A stretch of DNA of 64,000 nucleotides from Chitinophagales bacterium (GCA_019694975.1 JAIBAY010000006.1:1-64000), one strand, 5' to 3'; positions 26,337 to 35,978 are shown, counted from the first letter of the stretch. Numbers and translations: made by a program. Notes: generated by a model from the sequence alone, not told the origin.

Positions 26337-28901
26337 GCAACTCTTACAAACCAAACACCCTTCCTCATACACCAGTCCTGTAAGATCGCCGCATTCAGGG
26401 CATTGTTTGTCAACGGCCGGGGTGCCGTCTTCAATATATTTTTTGAGGGCACGTTCAACGCCGGCTTTCCAGGTGTTGAGCGATTCGGCCTTCAGGTCGA
26501 GGTTTTCAATAAGGTCAATCACATGCGGTAAAGGCATGCCATGTCGCAGCACGCCGGAGATGAGCTTCGCATAATTCCAGAATTCCTGCTCGAAGGAACG
26601 GGAGAGCCCTTCAATCGTCACTTTATACCCTGCACGGTCAATGTACTGAAAATCGTAACGTGTGGTTTTATCTTCAAGCCTTGTTTTGATCACCCAGCCT
26701 TTGTCAACGTAGTTGGGCAGCAGGATGGAGTCTTCATTCACGACACCGGTAAATATCTCATACGGTTTTCCTTTCAGCAAACCCACTACGGCACTCCATT
26801 TTTCATTGCCATTCATGAAGCGCAAAACATCTGCTTCTAAAACTTTCGGACGCTTGGGTGCATTAGAAGTCAGCACTTCATCAGCAGACGATTTTTTACT
26901 CTTATCGTCATTGGCAATCAACACACCGGAACGGGAGCCGTCGCGGTAAACAGTGATGCCTTTCAACCCGTGTTTCCATGCTTCCAGGTAGATCTCGCCA
27001 ACTTTTTCAACGGATACATCATTCGGTAAATTGATAGTGGAAGAAATGGAATGGGTGATATATTTCTGCACCACGCTTTGAATCTCCACACGTTTGATCC
27101 AGTCAATTTCCGGTGCAGTACTGCCGTAGTAAGGAGATTTTTTAAGGTCTTTCTGCCCGGTAATTTCCATCCACATTTTGAGTTTGGGATGATACACTTC
27201 AAACTCCTGCCAGGGATCGCCCATAGCATCTACAAAATCCACCCGCTGATTTTTATCATTCGGATTCACCTTGCGGCGGCGCTTATAGCTGAGCATATAC
27301 ACCGGTTCAATGCCCGACGATGTTTGCGCCAGGATGCTGAGTGTGCCGGTAGGTGCCACGGTACTCAATGAAATATTCCGTCTGCCGAAGTGCATCATGC
27401 GTGCATAGAGTTCCGGCATCTCCTGCTGCAGCATCTGCACGAATTCAGAAGTGTTTTCTGTTTCCGGTTTGAATCCCTCAAATGAACCGCGTTCAATGGA
27501 CATATCCACTGAGCTGTCAAATTCAGCCATACATTTGGTCTTCTGCATTTCATCAATAACTTTCAATGCAGGTGCTGAATCAAAGGGCAGGCCCAGTGCG
27601 GCAATCGCATCTCCGAGTGCAGTAAATCCCAAACCAGTGCGGCGGCCCTTTCTTCCCTGTTCCTGCAACAATTTCCACGTGCGTATTTCCACGTCTTTAA
27701 TGTAATCCGGTTCGGGATCGCTGGCTACTTTTTCAAGGATGCGGTCTATGTGTTGTAATTCCAGTTCCACTAAATCATCGCTCAGCCGTTGTGCTTCATA
27801 CGTAACTTCATACAGCTTTTTATAATTGAAACTTGCCTGCGGCGTAAACGGATTTTCTACAAATGAAAAAAGATTGAGCGCAATCAAACGGCAGCTGTCT
27901 CCGCCCTGCATGGCGATTTCGCTGCAGGGATTGGTGGAGACATTTTTATAACCGGGATAAACGGAGGAAGTGGAATACTTGTGCTGCCGGTCCCAGAAAA
28001 TCAATCCGGGTTCCGCCGTTTTATGTGCGCAGGTGATGATGGTTTCCCAAAGCTCGCGGGCACGTACAGTCTTTGTGTATTTTGGATTCGGTGCATCGAT
28101 CGGCCAGCGATGTGTGAAGTCGCCGTCTTCAGCAACTGCATGCATAAATTCATCACTCAGCCTTACAGAAACATTGGCGCCGGTGATCTTTGCAAGATCC
28201 TGCTTGGCTGTGATAAAATATTCCACATCGGGATGCGTGATATCCATGGTAATCATCAGCGCACCACGACGGCCATGCTGTGCCACTTCGCGGGTAGTAT
28301 TGGAGAATCGTTCCATGAATGAAACGGCTCCGGTGGTTGTTCCGGCGGCATTCAACACAGGTGCGCCGGCAGGACGGATGCTGGAAATATCAATTCCCAC
28401 TCCGCAGCGGCGTTTAAACAATTGTGCAAGCTGCTGATCAGTAAAGAATATACCACCGTAGGAATCATAAATTTCAGGTAATACCACGCAGTTGCTCAGT
28501 GATGCTACCATGGTTTGATTACCTAAAACGCCCATCACACTGCCCTGTGGAATAATGTAGCTGAAGCGCCGGAAGTATTCATAGATTTTATCCTCACTGA
28601 GCAGTTCGCGTTTTTTTCCATAGGCAGACAGGTGTGCTGCTGCCGCGCCGGCCTGATACTTTTCTGCAAACAGCATTTCCATTTTTCCAAACTCACGCGC
28701 CATCCTCCGGTGCATGTCATCCGGTGTCAGTTCATAGTAATGACCTTTTGCATCCTTCACTGCATATTTATTCATCCACGTGGTAGCGGCGAGTTCATCG
28801 CCATGGAAATATTCAATGGCTGCATGCAGTACTTCATCATAGGAATAAACAGTGCCGGTGATAATGTTTTCTCCTTTGTTCAAGGTGAGGGTTGCTGACA
28901 T
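26316..28901 (-). CDS. nrdJ: Adenosylcobalamin-dependent (class II) ribonucleotide reductase
   Basis: 861 residues. Converts ribonucleoside diphosphates to deoxy forms using an adenosylcobalamin-generated thiyl radical, without oxygen. Seen motifs: SNCVVLP with active-site Cys138, NPCSEIAM with Asn324, Cys326 and Glu328, PTGTLSILAQTSSGIEP in the barrel, and a C-terminal cysteine-rich tail (CPECGDLTGL, then CLVCKSCGSSKC) that re-reduces the active site or binds zinc. No NrdB subunit is nearby, as expected for class II. The stop codon lies inside a repeated sequence shared with 19.4 kb. No cobalamin riboswitch was recognised in the 400 bp upstream. Confidence 0.93.
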   Translation of the reverse strand: MSATLTLNKGENIITGTVYSYDEVLHAAIEYFHGDELAATTWMNKYAVKDAKGHYYELTPDDMHRRMAREFGKMEMLFAEKYQAGAAAAHLSAYGKKRELLSEDKIYEYFRRFSYIIPQGSVMGVLGNQTMVASLSNCVVLPEIYDSYGGIFFTDQQLAQLFKRRCGVGIDISSIRPAGAPVLNAAGTTTGAVSFMERFSNTTREVAQHGRRGALMITMDITHPDVEYFITAKQDLAKITGANVSVRLSDEFMHAVAEDGDFTHRWPIDAPNPKYTKTVRARELWETIITCAHKTAEPGLIFWDRQHKYSTSSVYPGYKNVSTNPCSEIAMQGGDSCRLIALNLFSFVENPFTPQASFNYKKLYEVTYEAQRLSDDLVELELQHIDRILEKVASDPEPDYIKDVEIRTWKLLQEQGRKGRRTGLGFTALGDAIAALGLPFDSAPALKVIDEMQKTKCMAEFDSSVDMSIERGSFEGFKPETENTSEFVQMLQQEMPELYARMMHFGRRNISLSTVAPTGTLSILAQTSSGIEPVYMLSYKRRRKVNPNDKNQRVDFVDAMGDPWQEFEVYHPKLKMWMEITGQKDLKKSPYYGSTAPEIDWIKRVEIQSVVQKYITHSISSTINLPNDVSVEKVGEIYLEAWKHGLKGITVYRDGSRSGVLIANDDKSKKSSADEVLTSNAPKRPKVLEADVLRFMNGNEKWSAVVGLLKGKPYEIFTGVVNEDSILLPNYVDKGWVIKTRLEDKTTRYDFQYIDRAGYKVTIEGLSRSFEQEFWNYAKLISGVLRHGMPLPHVIDLIENLDLKAESLNTWKAGVERALKKYIEDGTPAVDKQCPECGDLTGLVYEEGCLVCKSCGSSKCG

Positions 28902-29177
28902 ATAGTATTCGCTTTAGTGGTTGGAAAAAATAGGGGACACGAAAGTAGATCAAACATGATTTGCCGGCCTTGAATTTTATACACACACTGTTAACAGCAT
29001 CAGCGTTTAACTATGAAATTGCTGCAAGCAGTTCTTCACACTTTATTAAAGCATTTAGCCCACTTATTACCTGAAGAAAAGTGGATAAGCCATCTATGAG
29101 AATATTATTGATATTCTATATATACTGGTGAAAATACAGCAATGATGATCAGCGATGAATATTGATTTTTGTCTAAT

Positions 29178-29206
29178 TTTAGTACTTTTTATAACCAAGT
29201 ACTAAA
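29178..29206. promoter_or_regulatory. Inverted repeat upstream of padR, possible operator
   Basis: TTTAGTACT and AGTACTAAA are perfect 9-base arms separated by 11 bases, about 90 bp above the promoter. A further GGTACTATGTGATACAAAAT stretch with repeated ATACT lies directly over the promoter (about 29258-29287). Regulators of the PadR family often bind spaced inverted repeats at their own promoters, so autoregulation is likely but inferred. Confidence 0.5.
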
Positions 29207-29291
29207 TTTTTATTCTTTGAAAATCAATTAGTTAAATGCATTTTTCAAAAATAAATGGTACTATGTGATACAAAATACTGAATACTGCATA

Positions 29292-29299
29292 TATCTTTG
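29292..29299 (+). promoter_or_regulatory. Promoter -7 element of the padR operon (TATCTTTG)
   Basis: Fits the Bacteroidota TAnnTTTG consensus, 24 bp before ATG 29324. It excludes the TTG start at 29297. Confidence 0.6.
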
Positions 29300-29323
29300 C
29301 TATGTCAAAAACAAGTTAATACC

Positions 29324-29704
29324 ATGAACATCGAGAACACACAAGCCCAAATGCGAAAAGGCATCCTCGAGTTTTGCATTCTTTCCATCATAGGCAATGA
29401 TGAAGAGTGCTATGCTTCGGAGATACTTAACCGCATGAAGAGGGCTAAACTGATCGTGGTGGAAGGAACGCTGTATCCACTGCTCACCCGTCTGAAAAAC
29501 GACGGCTATCTCAGCTACCAATGGGTTGAATCAAAATCGGGACCACCCAGGAAATACTACAAGCTCACCGGGCTCGGGGAAAAATTCCTCGAAGAGCTCA
29601 GAAAAACCTGGGATGAGTTGGTGCTCGCCGTAGACCTCACCACCCAAAAGACTGAAACAACCCCATCTTCTCAAACAACTCAAATCGAATCAAACAATGA
29701 ATAA
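29324..29704 (+). CDS. PadR-family transcriptional regulator
   Basis: 126 residues. A winged helix-turn-helix of the PadR type: MRKGILEFCILSIIG, YASEILNRM, LIVVEGTLYPLLTRLKNDGYL, then GPPRKYYKLTGLGEKFLEEL, the canonical PadR wing and dimer helix. The chosen start ATG 29324 follows the promoter element at 29292-29299. The stop overlaps the PspC gene start by 8 bp, the usual coupling of PadR with PspC-domain proteins in Bacteroidota. Likely represses its own operon until an envelope signal is received. The C-terminal tail is Thr/Gln-rich and disordered. Confidence 0.9.
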   Translation: MNIENTQAQMRKGILEFCILSIIGNDEECYASEILNRMKRAKLIVVEGTLYPLLTRLKNDGYLSYQWVESKSGPPRKYYKLTGLGEKFLEELRKTWDELVLAVDLTTQKTETTPSSQTTQIESNNE

Positions 29705-31367
29705 AACCGTAACCATCAACCTCAGTGGAATAGTATTTCACATTGATGAAAATGCATACGAGCTGTTGAAAAAATACCTGGAGAAACTCAAAGCTCATTT
29801 CTCCACCACGCAAGGCAAAGAAGAAATCATTGCCGACATCGAAAGCCGGCTGGCTGAAATGTTTACCGAGCGCAATGCCGATGCCAGTAAAGTAATCATG
29901 GCAACTGATGTGGAACAGGTGATTCTGGCCATGGGTAAACCGGAAGAACTTTCCGGCAACGAGGAGGAGGAACAAAACCAAAAGAGTGCTCCGCAACCCG
30001 ATCAAACCATCTATTATGAAAACGGCCGCAAACGGTTCTTCCGCAATCCGGATGACAAAGTACTGGGTGGTGTATGTTCCGGCATCAGTGCTTACTTTGA
30101 TATTGACCCGATTTACCTGCGCCTGGTATTCGGGTTATCCGTCATTTTTGCCGGTACCGGCATATTACTGTATATCATCCTGTGGTTCATCATCCCGGAA
30201 GCAAAAACCACTTCCGACAAATTGCTCATGCGCGGGGAGCGCGTGAATATTGCCACGATAGAAAAAAATGTACGGGAAGAAATGGAAAGCCTGAAGAAGC
30301 GGGGGGAGGTCTTAGCCGGTGAACTTTCCTCGGATGAAATGAAGCACCGCGTGAGATCATCATCGCAGAAAGTTGGTGATTTTATCGGTGACGTTTTAAG
30401 AGCATTCGGGAAATTTATCGCCGGCGTATTCGGTCTTGTCATTACCATCTTCAGCATCGCCGTTCTGGTTGGCTTAACCATAGCCATTTTCAGCGGGATT
30501 GGTGTCTTCAGTTTTGCCGTACCTCATGAGATCACCAATATGGTGCTTACCAATTCTCAATTATGGTGGCTGGTTATCGGAGGCATCCTGGCTATTGGTA
30601 TTCCTTTCACGCTGTTGTTGTTGAACGGGTTGAAAATTCTTTTCAAAGTGAAGCTGAACCTGCGCATGATTGGTGCCGTCATGGCCGGCCTGTGGCTGGT
30701 AGGTATTGCGATATGTATTCTGACCGGCATCAGAATCGCAAGTGAATATCAGCGCTCAGCTACGATTAAACAGAGTATTAAAATCAGCAGCGTCGCAACC
30801 GGCCCGCTGGTGCTCAGATCAAATACGGGACAATGGGATGATGCATTCAGACAGGATGAAGCCATTCAGTTCGGAGACCTTTTCATCCTTGATGCAAGTG
30901 CCGACTCCGTAATGAACCGGATGGTACATCTTGACATCGAACAGAGCGAGAATGATTCTGTTTACCTGGTTTCCACGCTTTATTCACGTGGCAAGACCTA
31001 TGATGAAGCAAAGCAACTCGCTGATGACATTCATTACAATTACCGGGTGAATGATTCGGTGATCCTGTTCCCAAAATATTTCAACCTGAGTATTGCTTCC
31101 AAATTCCGCGGACAGCATGTGAAGATGGTTTTGAAATTACCGGTCGGTAAATCGGTGGTGCTGGATAAATCGCTCGAAGGCATGCTGGATGATGTATCAA
31201 ATGTTACAGACACCTGGGACTGGGATATGCTGGGACATGAGTGGAAAATGACGAAAGATGGATTGGAGTGTAACCAATGCCCGGGAATCAGCGACAAAGA
31301 TGGAGAAACACATACAGAGCAGAAGATTAAAATCGACTCTGGCGGAATTGAAATCAAGACCCTTTAA
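29697..31367 (+). CDS. PspC-domain membrane protein
   Basis: 556 residues. Residues 1-90 form a small alpha/beta domain (IEKY-like helix pairs, ADIESRLAEMF) common before PspC in Bacteroidota. The PspC domain covers about 111-169 (FRNPDDKVLGGVCSGISAYF, then a membrane helix ending IILWFIIPEA). Three further hydrophobic segments follow (about 238-265, 285-310, 320-345), then a long C-terminal soluble region with beta-rich composition (about 360-556), probably outside the membrane. PspC proteins act in envelope stress. Coupled with padR by an 8-bp overlap, with three small exported-protein genes downstream. Confidence 0.85.
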   Translation: MNKTVTINLSGIVFHIDENAYELLKKYLEKLKAHFSTTQGKEEIIADIESRLAEMFTERNADASKVIMATDVEQVILAMGKPEELSGNEEEEQNQKSAPQPDQTIYYENGRKRFFRNPDDKVLGGVCSGISAYFDIDPIYLRLVFGLSVIFAGTGILLYIILWFIIPEAKTTSDKLLMRGERVNIATIEKNVREEMESLKKRGEVLAGELSSDEMKHRVRSSSQKVGDFIGDVLRAFGKFIAGVFGLVITIFSIAVLVGLTIAIFSGIGVFSFAVPHEITNMVLTNSQLWWLVIGGILAIGIPFTLLLLNGLKILFKVKLNLRMIGAVMAGLWLVGIAICILTGIRIASEYQRSATIKQSIKISSVATGPLVLRSNTGQWDDAFRQDEAIQFGDLFILDASADSVMNRMVHLDIEQSENDSVYLVSTLYSRGKTYDEAKQLADDIHYNYRVNDSVILFPKYFNLSIASKFRGQHVKMVLKLPVGKSVVLDKSLEGMLDDVSNVTDTWDWDMLGHEWKMTKDGLECNQCPGISDKDGETHTEQKIKIDSGGIEIKTL

Positions 31368-31413
31368 AATCATTGTAGTCAACAGCATTTTTCATCCCTA
31401 ATAAAGTAAGATC

Positions 31414-31767
31414 ATGAAAACAATAACCATCCTTCTAACCGCTCTCCTGGTACTCGGCCTGCAGACAGTTTATGCCGATTCAATGGATCGTTCCGCAAAT
31501 TGTTGCCCCGCAGTAGAGCAGGTCAGCACATCAGCCGTTCAAAGTCAGCAATTGCTTTTAGATCAGCTGCAGGCGGAAAGTGAAAGTATGCTTACACATA
31601 CAGCAAAGGCCGTGCATGAGCAGGTGCAAAGGAAAGTAGCTGTGGAAAGTGATTTACATGCGTCAATGACCCTAATGCAGCATGAAACGGAAAGCATTCC
31701 CGTGGAAGCGTTGCAGGTGATTGCTGCAAAAGCGCAAGCCGCAGTGAAGGGGGTGAAAAACAAGTAG
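31414..31767 (+). CDS. Small exported protein of unknown function
   Basis: 117 residues. Signal peptide (TITILLTALLVLGLQTVYAD) then a short mature part starting SMDRSANCCPAVEQV, with a Cys-Cys pair and otherwise helical Gln/Glu/Ala-rich sequence. It follows the PspC gene by 46 bp in the same direction, so it probably belongs to the padR operon. No family recognised. Adjacent 31814-32101 shares the small-exported-helical style but not obvious sequence identity. Confidence 0.65.
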   Translation: MKTITILLTALLVLGLQTVYADSMDRSANCCPAVEQVSTSAVQSQQLLLDQLQAESESMLTHTAKAVHEQVQRKVAVESDLHASMTLMQHETESIPVEALQVIAAKAQAAVKGVKNK

Positions 31768-31813
31768 AACAAAACCGCTGCAACATTTCATTCAGCATCT
31801 AACACAACAAAAC

Positions 31814-32101
31814 ATGAAAACGATAGTCTTTTTAGCCATATCACTCTTCTTATCCGCCATGGCCTTTTCACAGGATAAGCATAACGGGAATCTCAAAAAT
31901 AAACCGGTGGAAGCAGCCGTTACATCGGCGATGGAAACAGATGCCGGAACGCTTGACAGGCTGCAAAGAGAGACAGAAGATATTTCCGTGATGAAACCTA
32001 TCCTTTTCATTGCAGCGATTATTGACGACAGGCTGGCATTACGAAGGATGGAAAAAGAATCGATCGCAGACGCCAAATCCCGTGAAACGGGAAGCCGGTG
32101 A
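31814..32101 (+). CDS. Small exported protein of unknown function
   Basis: 95 residues. Signal peptide (TIVFLAISLFLSAMAFS) then a charged, mostly helical mature part (for example TLDRLQRETEDISVMKPILF and LRRMEKESIADAKSRE). It lies 46 bp after the previous small exported gene and is likely co-transcribed. Function unknown; small helical exported proteins near PspC may be envelope-stress effectors, but this is inference. Confidence 0.6.
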   Translation: MKTIVFLAISLFLSAMAFSQDKHNGNLKNKPVEAAVTSAMETDAGTLDRLQRETEDISVMKPILFIAAIIDDRLALRRMEKESIADAKSRETGSR

Positions 32102-32315
32102 CACTGCGATTGCCTGGGGTGAAGGCGGGAAAGGAAGAGCCCGCCTTCCTTTTCAAACCAAAGATGGACAGCAAATTATGGTCACAGCTCCATTGATGAA
32201 TTAAACCTTTCAAAAAACAGTGGTTAAATAGTTAATATATAGTTAATTTTAGTGCCGCTTTATTTAATAACTGTAACTTTTCTCCGTTATAATGCGTCTA
32301 CAAGAAAATGCAATT

Positions 32316-32594
32316 ATGAAAATAGCCAAATTACTTTTTCTCACGGCCCTTTTCACTGCCGTTTTAGCCAGGGTAAATCAACCGGCATTCCTGAGCAGCC
32401 GCGAAACAGCTGTTTGCATGAGGGTAAGAACAGTGCCGTCTTCGTCAGATCAGAAGAAGAAGGACAATGAGCAGGAAGCTACTCCCAAAACGCCGGAAAA
32501 AAGCACGAATAAACAGGCATCCGGATTTAATATTAACGATGCCAATATGCTCAAAGCCACGCTCGCTTTTGTTGACGGCGGCGCTCCAAAATAG
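32316..32594 (+). CDS. Small exported protein of unknown function
   Basis: 92 residues from ATG 32316 (MKIAKLLFLTALFTAVLARV signal); the frame opens at ATG 32292. The mature part is Lys/Glu/Thr/Asn-rich and probably disordered (QKKKDNEQEATPKTPEKSTN), ending in a short hydrophobic helix (ANMLKATLAFVDGG). A strong terminator follows at 32620. The 215-bp gap from the previous gene suggests it may have its own promoter. Confidence 0.55.
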   Translation: MKIAKLLFLTALFTAVLARVNQPAFLSSRETAVCMRVRTVPSSSDQKKKDNEQEATPKTPEKSTNKQASGFNINDANMLKATLAFVDGGAPK

Positions 32595-32619
32595 ATCAGC
32601 TGCTCATGGCAGATGAAAG

Positions 32620-32653
32620 GATCCTCCCGGAATTTACGGGGGGATTTTTTTTG
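32620..32653 (+). terminator. Rho-independent terminator
   Basis: Hairpin with arms ATCC-CCCG and CGGG-GGAT around GAATTTA, followed by a run of eight T. Ends the padR/PspC/small-protein transcription unit. Confidence 0.85.
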
Positions 32654-32847
32654 AAGCAATACAAAAGAAAGCGTTGAAGCAATGCCCGATGACGGGATAA
32701 CGCTTAGCGTGCTCTGCAATCTAAAAATCCTGCATGCATTCTGCATTGCAGGAAAAAAAAGACGCACAAACATTTGAAAATTTTCGGCCGGACTTCAACC
32801 CTTTTGTGTGTTGACATGCAAATGCAGGTTACAATACAAAAAAAAAC

Positions 32848-32885
32848 GGTTGACCCTGGTGGATCAACCATTTTACTTTTGTTCC
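32848..32885 (-). terminator. Rho-independent terminator for the esterase-like gene
   Basis: GGTTGACCC, TGGT loop, GGATCAACC hairpin. On the minus strand it is followed by a long T run (the A run at about 32838-32846 of the plus strand). It lies about 20-35 bp after the stop at 32902. The opposite side also ends in T-rich sequence. Confidence 0.7.
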
Positions 32886-32901
32886 GGTCATTATTCTTTA
32901 C

Positions 32902-34476
32902 TTATTCAAACAGCAGTTTGCCCTGAATTTCCTTGTTATCCAATCCGATTTTCACGAGGTAAAGTCCGTTCACCAATCCTTCGCGGTTGATGCTAACCTG
33001 TGCGCTATTGATATTTTTAACATCCGCCACGAGGCGTCCTGCCATATCATAGAGCCGAACATAACTGATTTTTAGCCTGGGATCATCCAGTTGCAATACA
33101 AAAGAGGTAACGGCCGGATTAGGGAACATCTTCACATCCGAAGCGAAAACATCGGGTGTCTGAACACCGCTGATGAAGCCGGGCAGCTGCATAGACTGCA
33201 CTACCCTTGGTGCAAGGTATCCCTGTATCGAATCAATGTAAGCGAGACCTTTTGCTTTTGATGCGTCAGGATTGGTGAGAAAAGCATTTTGATAAATCAC
33301 GGCCACATTTGCTGCAGGCACTCCGTATGCAGGTGCTACCGTTTGCAGGGCGATGGAATCCCACCATTCCCATGGTCCGGCCTGCCCATGGAAAGGATTG
33401 CCCGGAATGATGATGGAAGGATCCGGCAGGATGAATGGGAACAACCCTTCAAACCCTTCATTCACCTGGTTGGCGCGGGTGGTATAAGGATCGTTGTAAG
33501 GAATATCGAAGACATCGTTGTTTCCGAACTGATTGGCCATGCGGACTACTTCGCGGCTGCCACTGACATATACCACAAATTGCCCCGTTGTAGGAACGAT
33601 TACATTACCATTTCCATACGGCGCAAACGGATCATTGGTAACATGAAAACAAACCATTGGAACGTCTCCGGCTTCCAGCCAGCTGGAATCGCCAATAGCG
33701 CCACCCATGTTCACTACCATATTCACATCGTTCCCGTATTGTGGCCAGTTGGGTTGGTTAAATCCTGTCAATCCGCCAAGGCCATCATAGTCACCCCAGA
33801 GCGCCTGGTTTACATAAGGCTGGCCTGCAACAAATCCGTAACTCAAATCCGTCTCGGCGGCAATAAACTTCAACAATTGAATTTCAGCTGTTTTGTCGAG
33901 TGTTGCATAAGCCAGGCAGACGTAACCACCTGAACCCTGGCCCACGAGCATGATTCTGTTGGTGTCAACTTTATAAGTATTGCCCTGCACTTTTGCATCC
34001 ATCTTAAAATAGCGTACGCAAGTTTTAGCATCCTGTATCGAACGATACACAGCCATGAGCAAAGTGCCGGTACGGATATCCTGTGTGGCACCAACCGGAT
34101 TCCATCCCAACCGGTAATCCATGGAAGCGGCAACATAGCCACGGCGGGCAAACTGTTTGCACATTTCTACTGTGGCACTGTCGTGACGATCGCCAGTTGC
34201 AGTACCATTGATCAATAAGGGAAGAAAGCTGCCGGTATGAAGGTAAATCACCAGTGGACGTGCTTGTGCTGTATCACCATCAGGCTGATAAACATCCATC
34301 ACCAATGGCTGTAAGGCAGGCACACCTGTCAGCACACCATAGTTTTGTCCATACACAACAGGACCGGTAAAAGTGGTGGAGGAAAATACTTCTTCAAAAT
34401 AGCGCTGTGCCGAAGAGGGTTTTGCAAACAGCAGAACAGCAAGAATTATGACAACAGATAGTAATGGTCTTTTCAT
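32902..34476 (-). CDS. T9SS-secreted alpha/beta-hydrolase (carboxylesterase/lipase-like)
   Basis: 524 residues. Signal peptide MKRPLLSVVIILAVLLFAKPSSAQ. Residues 40-330 are an alpha/beta-hydrolase domain: LVIYLHTGSFLP (oxyanion-type HTGSF), then MLVGQGSGGYVC, a G-x-S-x-G nucleophile elbow, with later Asp/His candidates around GDVPMVCFHVTNDP. The last 75 residues are a T9SS type-A sorting domain: MFPNPAVTSFVLQL, VRLYDMAGRLV, LYLVKIG and a KLLFE ending. It should be exported and anchored on the surface as an esterase or lipase; the substrate is not clear. Single-gene unit with its own terminator. Confidence 0.8.
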   Translation of the reverse strand: MKRPLLSVVIILAVLLFAKPSSAQRYFEEVFSSTTFTGPVVYGQNYGVLTGVPALQPLVMDVYQPDGDTAQARPLVIYLHTGSFLPLLINGTATGDRHDSATVEMCKQFARRGYVAASMDYRLGWNPVGATQDIRTGTLLMAVYRSIQDAKTCVRYFKMDAKVQGNTYKVDTNRIMLVGQGSGGYVCLAYATLDKTAEIQLLKFIAAETDLSYGFVAGQPYVNQALWGDYDGLGGLTGFNQPNWPQYGNDVNMVVNMGGAIGDSSWLEAGDVPMVCFHVTNDPFAPYGNGNVIVPTTGQFVVYVSGSREVVRMANQFGNNDVFDIPYNDPYTTRANQVNEGFEGLFPFILPDPSIIIPGNPFHGQAGPWEWWDSIALQTVAPAYGVPAANVAVIYQNAFLTNPDASKAKGLAYIDSIQGYLAPRVVQSMQLPGFISGVQTPDVFASDVKMFPNPAVTSFVLQLDDPRLKISYVRLYDMAGRLVADVKNINSAQVSINREGLVNGLYLVKIGLDNKEIQGKLLFE

Positions 34477-34706
34477 GTGTAGTGGTTTTAGGATTTAATT
34501 CATTCAACTAATGTAGGATAATTTTAATTATGATTTGCAAAGCGATCGTTCAAAAAAATATCAGTAGCATTCCTTCCTGCTATCAATATGTTGAGCAGAA
34601 ATCAATGATCATGCAAATGAAGAACAGCAACGCAACGCCGGAGGCACACAGGAGACATCAGGTTGAATTGCCTTCATAAGGACCATCATAATAATCTGTC
34701 TACGTT

Positions 34707-35978
34707 TCAGTCAATCAATTGCCATCCGGTATATGGAATCAATGCTGCCGGCATTTTAATGCCATCGGCAGTCTGGTTGTTTTCCAGCAGGGTAGCAACG
34801 ATGCGCGGCAATGCGAGTGCGCTGCCATTGAGTGTGTGGGCCAGCTGAATTTTACCATCCTTGTCTTTAAACCGCAGCTTCATGCGGCTTGTCTGAAATG
34901 TTTCGAAGTTGGAAACGCTGCTCACTTCAAGCCATTTTTTTTGTGCGGCGCAATACACTTCAAAATCATAAGTGAGTGCAGATGCGAAACTCATGTCACC
35001 GCCGCACAGTCTTAATATGCGGTAAGGCAGTTCCAATTTTTTTACCAGCCCCTCTACATGTGCAACCATTTCATCCAATGCCGCATAAGAAGTTTCCGGA
35101 TGATTGATGCGGACAATTTCCACCTTATCAAACTGATGCAACCGGTTCAGGCCGCGTACATCTTTGCCATAGGATCCTGCTTCGCGCCGGAAACATTGAG
35201 AGTAAGCAGTCATCTTAATGGGCAGCTGTTCTTCCTTCACCAACATGTCGCGGTAGATATTTGTAACAGGAACTTCTGCGGTAGGTATCAGGTAAAATCC
35301 ATCTTCACTGACGAAGTACATCTGACCGTCTTTATCAGGCAATTGACCGGTGCCAAAGCCGGTGTCGGCATTCACCAGCAGTGGCGGCTGATATTCAGTA
35401 TAGCCGGCAGCCATGGCATTGTCAAGGAAAAAGGAAATCAGCGCACGCTGCAGTTTTGCACCCTTGCCTTTATAAAAGGGAAATCCCGCACCGGTCACTT
35501 TGTTTCCTGTTTCAAAATCGATGATGTCATATTTTGAAGCCAGCTCCCAATGTGGTTTTGCATCTTCAGGCAATACCGGCATCATGCCGCCTTCGCGGAC
35601 AACCACATTATCTTCCGGTGTTTTTCCTTCCGGCACCAGTTCATTCGGTAAGTTGGGAAGCCGGACAAGCAATTGCTGCAACTGATCTTCCGTTGCTTTC
35701 AGTTTCTCTTCCAGTTTTTTTGCATCATCGCGGTATTGAATGGAAAGGGTGCGCTTTTCTTCTGCAGCTTCCTTTTTGCCCTGTGAGAATAACTGCCCTA
35801 TTTCTTTCGATAGTGCATTGGATTGTCCCAGTAACTGATCTAACTGCGCCTGCGTTTGCCTGCGGTCGGCATCGAGGGAGATAATTTTCCCGATGATATC
35901 CTTTGCATCGAAATGTTTTTTTGCAAGGCGCTGAATGGCCGATGCTGAATTACTCCTGAGATATTGAAGGGTAAGCAT
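34707..35978 (-). CDS. serS: Serine--tRNA ligase
   Basis: 423 residues, the usual bacterial length. Charges tRNA-Ser (and tRNA-Sec where present) with serine. An N-terminal coiled-coil arm (LDADRRQTQAQLDQLLGQSN) contacts the tRNA. Class II motifs follow: motif 2 CFRREAGSYGKDVRGLNRLH and motif 3 LNGSALALPRIVATLLENNQ. ATG start at 35978. A TATCTTTA sequence about 27 bp above may be the promoter. Housekeeping gene, not linked to neighbours by function. Confidence 0.97.
   Translation of the reverse strand: MLTLQYLRSNSASAIQRLAKKHFDAKDIIGKIISLDADRRQTQAQLDQLLGQSNALSKEIGQLFSQGKKEAAEEKRTLSIQYRDDAKKLEEKLKATEDQLQQLLVRLPNLPNELVPEGKTPEDNVVVREGGMMPVLPEDAKPHWELASKYDIIDFETGNKVTGAGFPFYKGKGAKLQRALISFFLDNAMAAGYTEYQPPLLVNADTGFGTGQLPDKDGQMYFVSEDGFYLIPTAEVPVTNIYRDMLVKEEQLPIKMTAYSQCFRREAGSYGKDVRGLNRLHQFDKVEIVRINHPETSYAALDEMVAHVEGLVKKLELPYRILRLCGGDMSFASALTYDFEVYCAAQKKWLEVSSVSNFETFQTSRMKLRFKDKDGKIQLAHTLNGSALALPRIVATLLENNQTADGIKMPAALIPYTGWQLID

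Larger units (their letters stand above)
28902..29323. other. Divergent promoter region between nrdJ and padR
   Basis: About 420 bp, very A+T-rich. It holds the inverted repeat at 29178-29206 and a promoter element at 29292-29299 for the plus-strand PadR operon. A weak TACTTTCG about 40 bp above the nrdJ start could serve nrdJ. No riboswitch structure recognised. Confidence 0.5.

Noticed and set aside
33289..33933. Plus-strand 214-codon frame opposite the esterase-like gene
   Set aside because: No domain or signal; the minus-strand gene has catalytic and sorting motifs.
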